Source: Formosa undariae (GTDB taxonomy: Bacteria; Bacteroidota; Bacteroidia; Flavobacteriales; Flavobacteriaceae). Taken from it: a DNA stretch of 64,000 nt. This document shows positions 27,005 through 35,573 of the stretch, in pieces. Numbering within the stretch: position 1 is the first letter of the stretch; every line of letters begins with the position of its first letter. Below the pieces are notes generated by a model. That model was not told the origin of the DNA and ran no database searches. It saw only the letters and a program-made list of their open reading frames with translations. The translations under genes were made by a program, and so were the position numbers. The stretch is taken from positions 124,001-188,000 of the forward strand of contig NZ_JBHMEZ010000032.1 of assembly GCF_042427615.1 (NCBI RefSeq). Direction: 5' to 3'.

Positions 27005-30000
27005 CTAATCTTTTACATTATTAGGCGTATTTAGAGTAGTTATTGTTGTTGTAACGCAGTCTCCATCAATTATGGTAAGTAGTAATTGATATAAATTATT
27101 ATTACTTGGAATTTCTAATTCGACTTTTGACGTATGCCCTATATCTAAGATTGTTATTGGGTTCCCAAATTTATCACTCTTAATCAAGGACCATTCATAC
27201 TCTAAACCATCTATTTTTTTTCCAAAGATCCAACCCTTTTCAAGATCAAAAATCATGGCATGATAAGTAAAAACATTACCAATATAAGTTATACGAGATG
27301 GTTTTAATATATTAATTTTTAAACACTCATTATTATTTTTAGCACTCTTTAAAATGTTAAATATTTTAAAATAATTAGATTTAAATCTTCCTTTTCTATC
27401 TATTAAACCATCGAAAGTCAAGGAATTGCTCCCGTATTGGTCTTGCCATTCTTTCAAATAAAAAGACGAATTATTTTCTACACCTGCAATATCTATTAAA
27501 TCGGCGGGGTCAATATCGCTTAGTAAGTAAGGAATATTAGTCTTCGTACAGTATTCTAACACATGTTCTAAATTATCATTATCCTTAATAACTAAACCTA
27601 AAGCATCTATATTAGGTACCTGCTCCTCAATCATATTAAAATGATGGATACTTTTATTGTTTACTTCTACATCCAAAATTATAGGGCGTTTAGAATCAAT
27701 ATTCTTGATCTTAACGACAATATTATTTAGCCATAATAGATAGGCTTGGTTCTGATAAAACAATTCTGGTTTATTAAAAATATTTTTTTGATTTGATAAC
27801 ACATCATTTTGTATGGACCACGAAATAATATTAGTCCTATGATTATTCTTAGCAATCTTATCGAGAATTTTATTTTCAAGTTGTTTAAGCTTTAATGTAT
27901 CGAATCTAAAATTTATATCTTCTGGAATCCAAAAACCATAGCTTACATTTAAATTATATGCTTTACTTAACTTTAAAACATTATAGTCATACGCTGAATT
28001 TTCTTTAAATCTTATAGTATTTATCCCTACCTTTTTCATGTTTTCAAAATCTGTAATTAAATTTTGTCGACTTAAGATATGATAATCTTGACTCCAATAT
28101 CTCCCTTTTTTTAAATTAACCCCTTTTATGTTATGTCTTAATTTAAATTTTGAATCATTTTCCTTAGTTGCCAAAACCTCGGAATTATTAAAAATTTTAT
28201 GCTGAAAATAATTTTTAAATTTATTTTCCGGTATATCTCCTTTTGAAATCGTCCAATCAAAATAATTTGAAGATTCGATTCCTTCTGGCAAATTATTATC
28301 TAACTTGCTATTAAAGTAGACTATAGCGTTTATTTCATCAAACTCATATTTTAAGGTATTAAAGGCGCTTGAAAACCATTTTCTTTGATTATCTCCATCT
28401 TTTAAGGCTCCAAATTCTGAAATCATAACAGGTGTATCAGGCAAGTTCTCAAATTCATTATGAAAAGAATCATATAATTGTTTAAAACTATACCAGTTAT
28501 CCATATTTTTTGATGTTGCATAGTTTAGAATATTAACCCCAAACCAATCTACGTAATCCGGACCAGGATAGAATGTTTTTATATTTTTATGCTTCCATGG
28601 ATTCCAAACCCATATTACATTTTCTACGCCATTTTCTCTAAATATATCATGAACATGTATCCAAGCATCTTTAAATTTTGTGGACGCATTTTCAGCATTA
28701 TCATACCACGGATAAAAAGGATTATCGAATTCATGTGAATACCTTAAGAAAATAGGTTTATTTAACTTTTTTAATTCAAGAGAAAATTCTTTTATATAGG
28801 CATCTAGGTAGCCATCTATAATTAACTCGTTCACATGCTTATTTCCGGGTACTAGACCTACAAATGTATTTAACCAAGGTTCCCATGTAATCATTGGTAT
28901 TGCATTTCTATTATAAACAGATGCCATTGTTTCATTAAAAAAACTAGAATCGATAGTCTTATCCCAAGCTAAATAAAATGAAATTATGTCCATTTTTTTA
29001 TCTAATACCTGCTCGACTTCCTTAATATTTTTATCAACTGAAATACCATTATCTTTATCTGGAGCGAACACACCGACATACTTAACATGTTCAAGAAGAG
29101 GTTTTTCATAAACCACACCATTTACTCTTTTTTGGTCTTTATTATATTGCAGAACGATACAAGACAATATAACAAATGAAAGCAGAATTAATGCCCAATT
29201 ATTTAAGATTTGGAACACTCTATCCTTTTTAATATTCGGCATAGAATGCTTTTGAATGTTAATAAACTCATCATAATTCAAAAATCTTCTTTTTTCGTAA
29301 GCCAGACTTAAAGTATAAAGCATGATACTTGAGTTCCATAAAGCAAAAGCAGCCATAAGTATTGAAAACGGTGTAAAATCTGCATTTAAACCATAAATTA
29401 TTGAAATCAAAGACACTAGGGCAACCATTATATTTGGTAAAACGATTCCTAATCTAGTGATCTCTTTATCGGATTTTGGCGTTGGAATATAAACCACTTT
29501 TTTTCTTATAAAAGTAAACAAGACTCCGATTAGAAAAACCCACCAAGTACACTGTAACAATAACCCCCCGATAAGATGTATTCCTCTTTCATTTTTATTT
29601 ATAACCCATTGTTGAACATAGAACCGAATAAAAATAATACTTACGATGACAGGACAGACAATTAATCCAAAATTTAAGACATTTCCTTTCCAAGGTGTAA
29701 TTGAAAAAAACAAAGCAATTACAGGAATTAGAAAACTGATCATAAACATAAGGCCAGACAAGTAATGAAGTGGTAAAACACCATAATGTAACTTTTGTCT
29801 CCAAGTGAAATGTTTACATAATTTAGGGTATACCTCTGTTAATAATTCAAAGGTACCTTTAGACCATTTTAATTGCTGCTGATAAAAAGATGTTAGTGTA
29901 GCCGGAACTAAACCTTTTGTGAAAGATTGAGGTATATATACAGATTTCCATCCTTTAGCATGGAGTTGCATTGCCGTATGCATATCTTCAGATAATCCTG

Positions 30001-30631
30001 GAGCATGTCCTCCTATAGAATCTAAGGCTGTTCTTCTAAAAATGCAATTGGCTCCGATGGCATTTACCGTTCCATAGGAATTCATCCCCATCATCAAAGG
30101 ACCATAGAAATGAAAGGTTTGCTCTGCCGCACCTGCTGCGACTTTAGACTCTGTAGTATTATAATAAGCCTGGACGGTCTGAACAAAACCAATAGAATCT
30201 TCTTGAAAATAAGGAATTACTTCTTCTAAAAAATTTTCTGAGGGTATATGATCAGGATCCAGAACAAGACATAAATCTCCTGTAGCTTTTTTCAATGCAT
30301 TATTTATATTACCCGCTTTTGCATCTGTCCTCACATTTCGAGTGACATGAATTATATCGTGCTCTAAACAAAACTTCTTTAAATATCCATTATTTTCTTC
30401 ATCACATAAATAGGTAGTGTGAGGATATCTAACCTTTTTTATTGCAAGTAATGTTTCAGTAACCATTTCTATTGGTTCTCCGGGAAAATAGGTAGTTAAA
30501 ATATCAACATTAAAGTTTTTAGTCAGCTTTGGCTTTTTAGGAACACTCATATTCCAATAATGGTACCATATATAAATTACTCTAAAGCCATCGAAACTAA
30601 AAAGTATTATTAACAAACTATATAGAAACAC
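27005..30631 (-). CDS. Glycosyltransferase 2 (cellulose-synthase-like) fused to a GH26-like and a second, degenerate TIM-barrel domain; 5' end frameshifted
   Basis: The open frame gives 1208 residues from a GTG. Domains in order: membrane segment at 2-25; processive GT2 domain at 40-265 with LVLDPDH (D..D), SEDMH and QQLKW in the place of QxxRW; several membrane segments at 284-312, 322-340, 352-376, 398-445 and 474-494; a GH26-like barrel at about 512-790 with acid/base in RYSHEFDNP (E634) and nucleophile in MISEFGA (E739); a second barrel at about 835-1095; and a beta-rich tail. The polymer is probably made inside and trimmed outside by the same protein. The product is unknown; GH26 suggests a beta-mannan or beta-glucan-type chain. 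The true start is probably an ATG at 30764, out of frame by one base because of an A9 tract (see findings). Confidence 0.8.
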   Translation of the reverse strand: MFLYSLLIILFSFDGFRVIYIWYHYWNMSVPKKPKLTKNFNVDILTTYFPGEPIEMVTETLLAIKKVRYPHTTYLCDEENNGYLKKFCLEHDIIHVTRNVRTDAKAGNINNALKKATGDLCLVLDPDHIPSENFLEEVIPYFQEDSIGFVQTVQAYYNTTESKVAAGAAEQTFHFYGPLMMGMNSYGTVNAIGANCIFRRTALDSIGGHAPGLSEDMHTAMQLHAKGWKSVYIPQSFTKGLVPATLTSFYQQQLKWSKGTFELLTEVYPKLCKHFTWRQKLHYGVLPLHYLSGLMFMISFLIPVIALFFSITPWKGNVLNFGLIVCPVIVSIIFIRFYVQQWVINKNERGIHLIGGLLLQCTWWVFLIGVLFTFIRKKVVYIPTPKSDKEITRLGIVLPNIMVALVSLISIIYGLNADFTPFSILMAAFALWNSSIMLYTLSLAYEKRRFLNYDEFINIQKHSMPNIKKDRVFQILNNWALILLSFVILSCIVLQYNKDQKRVNGVVYEKPLLEHVKYVGVFAPDKDNGISVDKNIKEVEQVLDKKMDIISFYLAWDKTIDSSFFNETMASVYNRNAIPMITWEPWLNTFVGLVPGNKHVNELIIDGYLDAYIKEFSLELKKLNKPIFLRYSHEFDNPFYPWYDNAENASTKFKDAWIHVHDIFRENGVENVIWVWNPWKHKNIKTFYPGPDYVDWFGVNILNYATSKNMDNWYSFKQLYDSFHNEFENLPDTPVMISEFGALKDGDNQRKWFSSAFNTLKYEFDEINAIVYFNSKLDNNLPEGIESSNYFDWTISKGDIPENKFKNYFQHKIFNNSEVLATKENDSKFKLRHNIKGVNLKKGRYWSQDYHILSRQNLITDFENMKKVGINTIRFKENSAYDYNVLKLSKAYNLNVSYGFWIPEDINFRFDTLKLKQLENKILDKIAKNNHRTNIISWSIQNDVLSNQKNIFNKPELFYQNQAYLLWLNNIVVKIKNIDSKRPIILDVEVNNKSIHHFNMIEEQVPNIDALGLVIKDNDNLEHVLEYCTKTNIPYLLSDIDPADLIDIAGVENNSSFYLKEWQDQYGSNSLTFDGLIDRKGRFKSNYFKIFNILKSAKNNNECLKINILKPSRITYIGNVFTYHAMIFDLEKGWIFGKKIDGLEYEWSLIKSDKFGNPITILDIGHTSKVELEIPSNNNLYQLLLTIIDGDCVTTTITTLNTPNNVKD

Positions 30632-30764
30632 GTTATCTATAAAATCTTTATTAATTAACCAGTAAAAAAAAATGAATGATACTTATTAATCCTAAGAGAA
30701 TCATTATCCTTAGAATTATACGCTGTTTTTTATTCGGTTCTTTAAATTTGCTGTTATTGACCAT
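30632..30764 (-). pseudogene. Frameshifted 5' segment of the GT2-GH26 fusion gene
   Basis: An ATG at 30764 overlaps the stop of the upstream hydrolase gene by 11 bases. From it the frame reads MVNNSKFKEPNKKQ, then a hydrophobic stretch RIILRIMILLGLISIIHFF, and then runs into TAA. Removing one base from the A9 tract at 30664-30672 joins it to YWLINKDFIDN and directly to the GTG-started frame, adding 44 residues and a plausible first membrane segment. This may be a real mutation, phase variation or a sequencing/assembly error. Confidence 0.65.
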
Positions 30765-32076
30765 TTAGTACGTAAAAAGGAATGTTAGCTGTTGAAAAAT
30801 TATTGTGGGTATCATAAACGTAGGCGAACAATCGATAAGGCCCCTCTTTCCTCGGAGTAATAAAGGTTATACTTTTACCTTTGTCGTCATCATTTATTTG
30901 AAATGTATTTAAAGACGTTTCATATATCCATTCTTGATTGCCCCAACCTTCTTTATAAATTTCCCATTTATAAACTAATGTTGTATCTCTTTCATTTTGC
31001 AAACTAATTCGCGCATCGACTAAATCATTTGGCTTCAAGACAACATGCTCTTGGTCTATCATACCTTTCAAGAACATTGCATTAATTTGAGGTGGTAATT
31101 TCACTGAATTCTTGGGTGTACTCCACAACGATTGCAAATCATAAAACGTTTGCGATTTTCGTCCATCTGCATCAAAAATATTAAACCATGTTGGCGTGCC
31201 TTCTATTTTTGTTCCCCAATAAAAAGCCAAACTACCAAGACTTAAATCATCATTTTTGATATAATTTTTATACGTCTCTTTAGAAAAGGCTCCCTTTTGG
31301 GTGCTATTCAACTCTAAAATCGCATCCCAATCATTTTTTGCAGCCTCCCAAGGTCCATTAATTCCCCATTCGCTTACGTAATACGGAATAGTTTCTGTGA
31401 CAAAAGAAATTTTTGAATTTAGGGCGTTTAAATCTTTAAGATTACTAAACACATTAAATCCCAAAAGATCTATTTTTGAAGAATGTATATAAATACCAAA
31501 GGTCTGTCCTCTGGATGTACCACTGATTGTGGTGCTTACTAGGTGGTTTGGATCTTCTAGATGTATGAGATCTATTAATGAGTTAAATGTTTTTATAAAG
31601 TTATTCTTTCTAATAACTAAAGGATAGTTTAACTCATTCCCTAGATTCCAAATTAATAATGCCGGATGATTTTTATGTTTATTAACAAACCGTTTAACAT
31701 CCTTTTGCAATTGAATATTATAAGATTCTTCTGAATACGGGTTATAATATTTTCCAAATTTAGGTAACGGTATATCTACAATAACAGCCAAATTATAGCG
31801 CTCTGCTTCATCTAAAATATGACCAACATTTGTAGTATCATACACCCTAATTGTATTCCCTCCTATTTTAGCTAATTCTTTAAAATAAGCAGTACCAGAC
31901 ACTCCTTTAATATAGAATGGAAATCCATGACGCATTAGCTGTTTACCTGTGGGTGTTTTTTGCAGATATACACTTTTAGTTATATCGATATTATAAGGTC
32001 TAGAATAATTAAAATACAACAGTAACATAACTATCGAGATTCCTATCAAAATGATATAAAAAAAATATTTTTTCAT
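30754..32076 (-). CDS. Membrane-anchored glycoside hydrolase with TIM barrel (GH2-C/GH5-like)
   Basis: A 440-residue protein with an N-terminal signal anchor (about 4-24). The barrel carries IWNLGNELN (acid/base E148) and YYVSEWG (nucleophile E236), the clan GH-A pair, followed by a C-terminal Ig-like beta domain (about 335-437). It lies directly upstream of the glycosyltransferase-GH26 fusion, and the fusion's likely ATG overlaps its stop, so the two are translationally coupled. I infer that it edits or releases the polymer made by the fusion protein at the periplasmic side. The exact GH family is uncertain. Confidence 0.72.
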   Translation of the reverse strand: MKKYFFYIILIGISIVMLLLYFNYSRPYNIDITKSVYLQKTPTGKQLMRHGFPFYIKGVSGTAYFKELAKIGGNTIRVYDTTNVGHILDEAERYNLAVIVDIPLPKFGKYYNPYSEESYNIQLQKDVKRFVNKHKNHPALLIWNLGNELNYPLVIRKNNFIKTFNSLIDLIHLEDPNHLVSTTISGTSRGQTFGIYIHSSKIDLLGFNVFSNLKDLNALNSKISFVTETIPYYVSEWGINGPWEAAKNDWDAILELNSTQKGAFSKETYKNYIKNDDLSLGSLAFYWGTKIEGTPTWFNIFDADGRKSQTFYDLQSLWSTPKNSVKLPPQINAMFLKGMIDQEHVVLKPNDLVDARISLQNERDTTLVYKWEIYKEGWGNQEWIYETSLNTFQINDDDKGKSITFITPRKEGPYRLFAYVYDTHNNFSTANIPFYVLNGQ

Positions 32077-33175
32077 AAACCTAACAATTATCTAATACAA
32101 AAACACAAATAGACTAAAAATCAATTCATTGCTAAAAAGAACATTAGATATATCGATACACGTTCCTTCTTTACTATTCCTTTTCGCACGTTCTAACATT
32201 TTGTACTGTATAATAAATGTAGGAAAAATCCAATAACATATCCATGTTTTAGTTTTAGTTTTTTATTATTTTTTGAACACACTAACAAACTACAACAATC
32301 TGACATTAAGCCTTATAAAAACAATAATTATGTATTTTTAATGCCACATTATTACGAATAAACGATACTTATCTTAAAAAAAACAGAAAGAAATCTTAGC
32401 CTTGGCTATAAGAGGAAATCGAAATAGCAATTTTCTTAAAAGCGTATCTACCAAACTAGAATATATTGTAAAACATTATGAAGGACATGCGCTTGAAATA
32501 GAAATTTTAAATTTCTAAAAACACAAAATCACCAACTGAAAGCGAAAGATAACTGGAGTGATTTTAAAGAATTATTTGTAAATATTCATAAAGATTTTTT
32601 CACTAAACTTAAGACGCTTCATCCCGATTTATCGCGTACAGAAGTAAGATTTTACGCCTATATGAAAATTAATATGTCGTCGAATAATTTATGTACTGTT
32701 ATGAATATTTCTAAAGATGGACTAAAAAAGAAGTTGCATTTAGAAACTGGAGTTAGCTTTAGAGATTACATGAATATGATATAAAAAACTAAATTTCGCA
32801 CATTAAAGCCTTTTGGTTTTAACCCCATTTTATGTAAAAACACTAAACCAAAATCATAAAACACTACTTTATATAATGCCACAAACACGGTCTAAATTGT
32901 TTGAAAAAGTTAGGCTTACAATCTATGTGGTGTAATGTTATGGCTTCTTTTACAAACAAAACAAACTATAAATAGAGTCTATTTATCATCTCTAGGACAC
33001 ATTTAAACAATTAGACAAATTTCCCTTGTCTAACAATAATAACAAAAGAAAACTTCAAAGTTAATCGCTTTTTAGAAAAGCGTTAAAATCATCGTAAAAC
33101 CTTGGTTACTTTCGGATTCTTATAAAATATCATCGTAAATTTATACGATATCTTTTTAATACTAAGCATTTTATT
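32077..33175. other. 1.1-kb region without an intact gene
   Basis: It contains the remains of a transcription regulator at 32378-32784 (listed separately). The parts 32077-32377 and 32785-33175 are AT-rich and hold only the upstream sequences of the hydrolase gene (minus) and of the TetR gene (plus). No RNA gene, strong hairpin or exact promoter box was seen there. Confidence 0.5.
32378..32784 (+). pseudogene. Remnant of a Bacteroidetes sensor-type LuxR-like transcription regulator (C-terminal end)
   Basis: Two frames read as one protein end. From about 32378 KKQKEILALAIRGN runs on to a stop at about 32515. After a shift, 32551-32784 reads NWSDFKELFVNIHKDFFTKL, then LHPDLSRTEVRFYAYM and MNISKDGLKKKLHLETG. 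This is the characteristic C-terminal part (NW..F...F..VH..F, HPdLs..E) of the Bacteroidetes regulators with beta-propeller/TPR sensor and LuxR-like HTH. The sensor part is gone, and there are stops and a frameshift. It is not functional as it stands. Confidence 0.7.
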
Positions 33176-33832
33176 ATGGCAAAAAAGAAAATAATTACAG
33201 AAGAACAAATTATAGATTTATACATGGATTATGTTTTAGAACATGACCAACAACCAAAAACGGTTTATGCTTTCGCGAAAGCAAGTAACTTTGAAGAACA
33301 GAAGTTTTATGAATTTTTCGCTTCTTTTCAAGGTTTGGAAGCTCATATTTTTAAAGCCTTTTTCGATAATACATTAAAAGTGCTTCAGGTAAGTGAAAAT
33401 TATGATTCTTTCGATGCCCGAACCAAACTACTAAGCTTTTATTTCACGTTTTTTGAAAATCTAACAGCTAACAGAAGTTTTGTTTTGTTTGCTTTAAATC
33501 AGCACCAAAACAAACTAAAAAACCTAAAGAGTTTAACCAAACTACGACAAGAATTTCTGGGATATATTTCAAGTTTAGATATTGAGACTTTAGAAACAAA
33601 ACAGGAAAAAATTGACAAATTTCAAGAGAAAGGATTACAAGAAAGTGCTTGGGTACAATTACTAATCACTTTAAAATTTTGGATGGAAGACGATTCGTCT
33701 GGATTCGAAAAAACAGATATTTTTATTGAAAAATCTATAAACACAACGTTTGACTTTTTAGATACTGCACCGCTAAAAAGCTTATTCGATTTAGGTAAAT
33801 TCCTTTTCAAGGAAAAAGTGCAGATGAAATAG
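33176..33832 (+). CDS. TetR family transcriptional regulator
   Basis: A 218-residue protein. The N-terminal HTH region (about 8-55) includes VYAFAKASNFEEQKFYEFFASFQGLEAHIF, the TetR recognition helix pattern with FYEFF in the place of LYYHF. The C-terminal ligand/dimer domain is the kind found next to AarF-type kinases in Flavobacteria. It starts 9 bases before its neighbour's ATG ends the gap, so the two form an operon. Effector and target unknown; autoregulation is likely. Confidence 0.78.
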   Translation: MAKKKIITEEQIIDLYMDYVLEHDQQPKTVYAFAKASNFEEQKFYEFFASFQGLEAHIFKAFFDNTLKVLQVSENYDSFDARTKLLSFYFTFFENLTANRSFVLFALNQHQNKLKNLKSLTKLRQEFLGYISSLDIETLETKQEKIDKFQEKGLQESAWVQLLITLKFWMEDDSSGFEKTDIFIEKSINTTFDFLDTAPLKSLFDLGKFLFKEKVQMK

Positions 33833-33841
33833 AAGAAAACT

Positions 33842-35146
33842 ATGAAAGCGATACACAAAATTCCAACATCTAAAATAGAACGTGCATCCAAGTTAGTCTC
33901 TACAGGGGCTAAAATTGGTGTAAATTATATTAAATATTACGGCGATAAAATCACAAAAACAGAACTTGAAGCCAAAGATAAACTGAATGCAAGTAATGCT
34001 TCCGATATTTATGATGGCCTAAAACAGCTTAAAGGAAGTGCACTTAAAGTGGCACAAATGTTAAGTATGGAAAAAAGCATTATGCCTCAGGCGTATGTGG
34101 AAAAATTTTCTTTAGCTCAATTTTCTGTACCGCCACTATCACCACCGCTCGTTTTAAAAACATTTAAAAAATACTTCGGAAAACCACCTGAAGATTTGTT
34201 TGATACGTTCGATTTAAACTCTGTAAATGCAGCGAGTATCGGACAAGTACATATTGCGGAAAAAGAAGGCAAAAAATTAGCTGTTAAAATTCAGTATCCT
34301 GGTGTTGCAGATAGTATTAAATCGGACTTAGCTATGGTAAAACCCATTGCCATGAGTATGTTTAATATTAAAGGTGAAGGCTCTGACAAATATTTTAAAG
34401 AGGTTGAAAACAAACTTATTGAAGAAACCGATTATATTTTAGAAGTACAGCAAAGTAAGGAGATCTCTGAGGCCTGCGCCCATATTCCACATTTAAAATT
34501 TCCAAAATATTACGAGCAATGGTCGTCTGAGCGTATTATAACTATGGATTACATGACGGGTGAACATTTATCTGAATTCACGGCTTATAATACCAATCAA
34601 GATTTAGCAAATCAATTAGGACAAGCGCTTTGGGATTTTTATATGTACCAAATTCATAAGTTGAAAAAAGTTCATGCAGATCCACATCCTGGGAATTTTC
34701 TAGTCTCTAAAGCTGGAGATTTAATAGCCTTGGATTTTGGATGTATGAAAACCATCCCAGAAGATTTCTACGGGCCGTATTTTGAGTTGGCTTTAAAAGA
34801 CAACATGGATAACCCCGAATTATTTCAAGCGAAACTTTACGAACTTGAGATTTTAAGAACAGACGATTCTGAGGAAGAAATTATATTTTTCACAGCAATG
34901 TTTCACGAAATGCTAACCTTATTTACGCAACCTTTACATGAAGACGTTTTCGATTTTTCGAATCCAGAATTCTTTGGTAAAATTGCAGATCTGGGAGAGA
35001 AATATTCTAAAAACACCCAATTAAGAAAATTGAACGCGAACCGAGGTTCTAAACATTTTATTTATATGAACCGTACCTTCTTTGGACTATATAATTTAAT
35101 GTTCGATTTAAAAGCGAAGGATGTAAATATTAAAACGTGGATATAA
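33842..35146 (+). CDS. ABC1/AarF (UbiB/ADCK-type) atypical protein kinase
   Basis: A 434-residue protein with the ADCK hallmarks: the KxGQ-like region LKGSALKVAQMLS (about 61-73), an alanine-rich nucleotide loop AASIGQVH in place of a glycine-rich loop, the catalytic-loop VHADPHPGNF and the metal-binding ALDFG. Family members (UbiB, COQ8) support quinone synthesis and lipid homeostasis through ATPase activity. It is cotranscribed with the TetR regulator 9 bases upstream. Bacteroidetes make menaquinone, so a role in ubiquinone synthesis is unlikely. Confidence 0.9.
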   Translation: MKAIHKIPTSKIERASKLVSTGAKIGVNYIKYYGDKITKTELEAKDKLNASNASDIYDGLKQLKGSALKVAQMLSMEKSIMPQAYVEKFSLAQFSVPPLSPPLVLKTFKKYFGKPPEDLFDTFDLNSVNAASIGQVHIAEKEGKKLAVKIQYPGVADSIKSDLAMVKPIAMSMFNIKGEGSDKYFKEVENKLIEETDYILEVQQSKEISEACAHIPHLKFPKYYEQWSSERIITMDYMTGEHLSEFTAYNTNQDLANQLGQALWDFYMYQIHKLKKVHADPHPGNFLVSKAGDLIALDFGCMKTIPEDFYGPYFELALKDNMDNPELFQAKLYELEILRTDDSEEEIIFFTAMFHEMLTLFTQPLHEDVFDFSNPEFFGKIADLGEKYSKNTQLRKLNANRGSKHFIYMNRTFFGLYNLMFDLKAKDVNIKTWI

Positions 35147-35148
35147 AA

Positions 35149-35508
35149 TCATGATTTTGGATTTAGAATCGCGTTTTCTTCATCTGTTAATAATCTAGAT
35201 TGAATAATAAACCGAAGTCCCATTGGGATTTCTAATGAAAAACTGGAACCGCGCCCTGTCGTAATATCTACGGTTAAATGGGTGTGTTTCCAATATTCAA
35301 ACTGATCTTGATTCATATAAAAAGGCACATTCTCCAAGATTCCTAAATGAATATCGCTTTCATCTAAATACATTTCATCTTTTTCAAAAATCATTGGGGA
35401 CGATCCATCGCAGCAACCACCACTAAGATGAAATATTAATGCACCATGTTTTATTTTTAGTTGATTTACTATTTTACTTGCTTCTTCTGTTATTGCTATA
35501 CGTTCCAT
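35149..35508 (-). CDS. DUF779 protein, companion of aldehyde dehydrogenase
   Basis: A 119-residue cytoplasmic protein with the DUF779 core LSGGCCDGSSPMIF (two adjacent cysteines, about residues 30-33) and later FEYWKHTHLTVDI. DUF779 genes are commonly found next to acetaldehyde-type aldehyde dehydrogenases, as here (the dehydrogenase stop is 65 bases upstream on the same strand). Function unknown; the CC pair suggests metal or redox chemistry, which is inference. Confidence 0.88.
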   Translation of the reverse strand: MERIAITEEASKIVNQLKIKHGALIFHLSGGCCDGSSPMIFEKDEMYLDESDIHLGILENVPFYMNQDQFEYWKHTHLTVDITTGRGSSFSLEIPMGLRFIIQSRLLTDEENAILNPKS

Positions 35509-35573
35509 ATTTTTATAAATTAAAAAGGTTGAGTTAAACTACTAACCCAACCTAATTGCTATTAATCACACTA

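Noticed and set aside
29595..29804. 69-codon minus-strand frame within the GT2-GH26 gene
   Set aside because: Out-of-frame shadow in the membrane-segment region.
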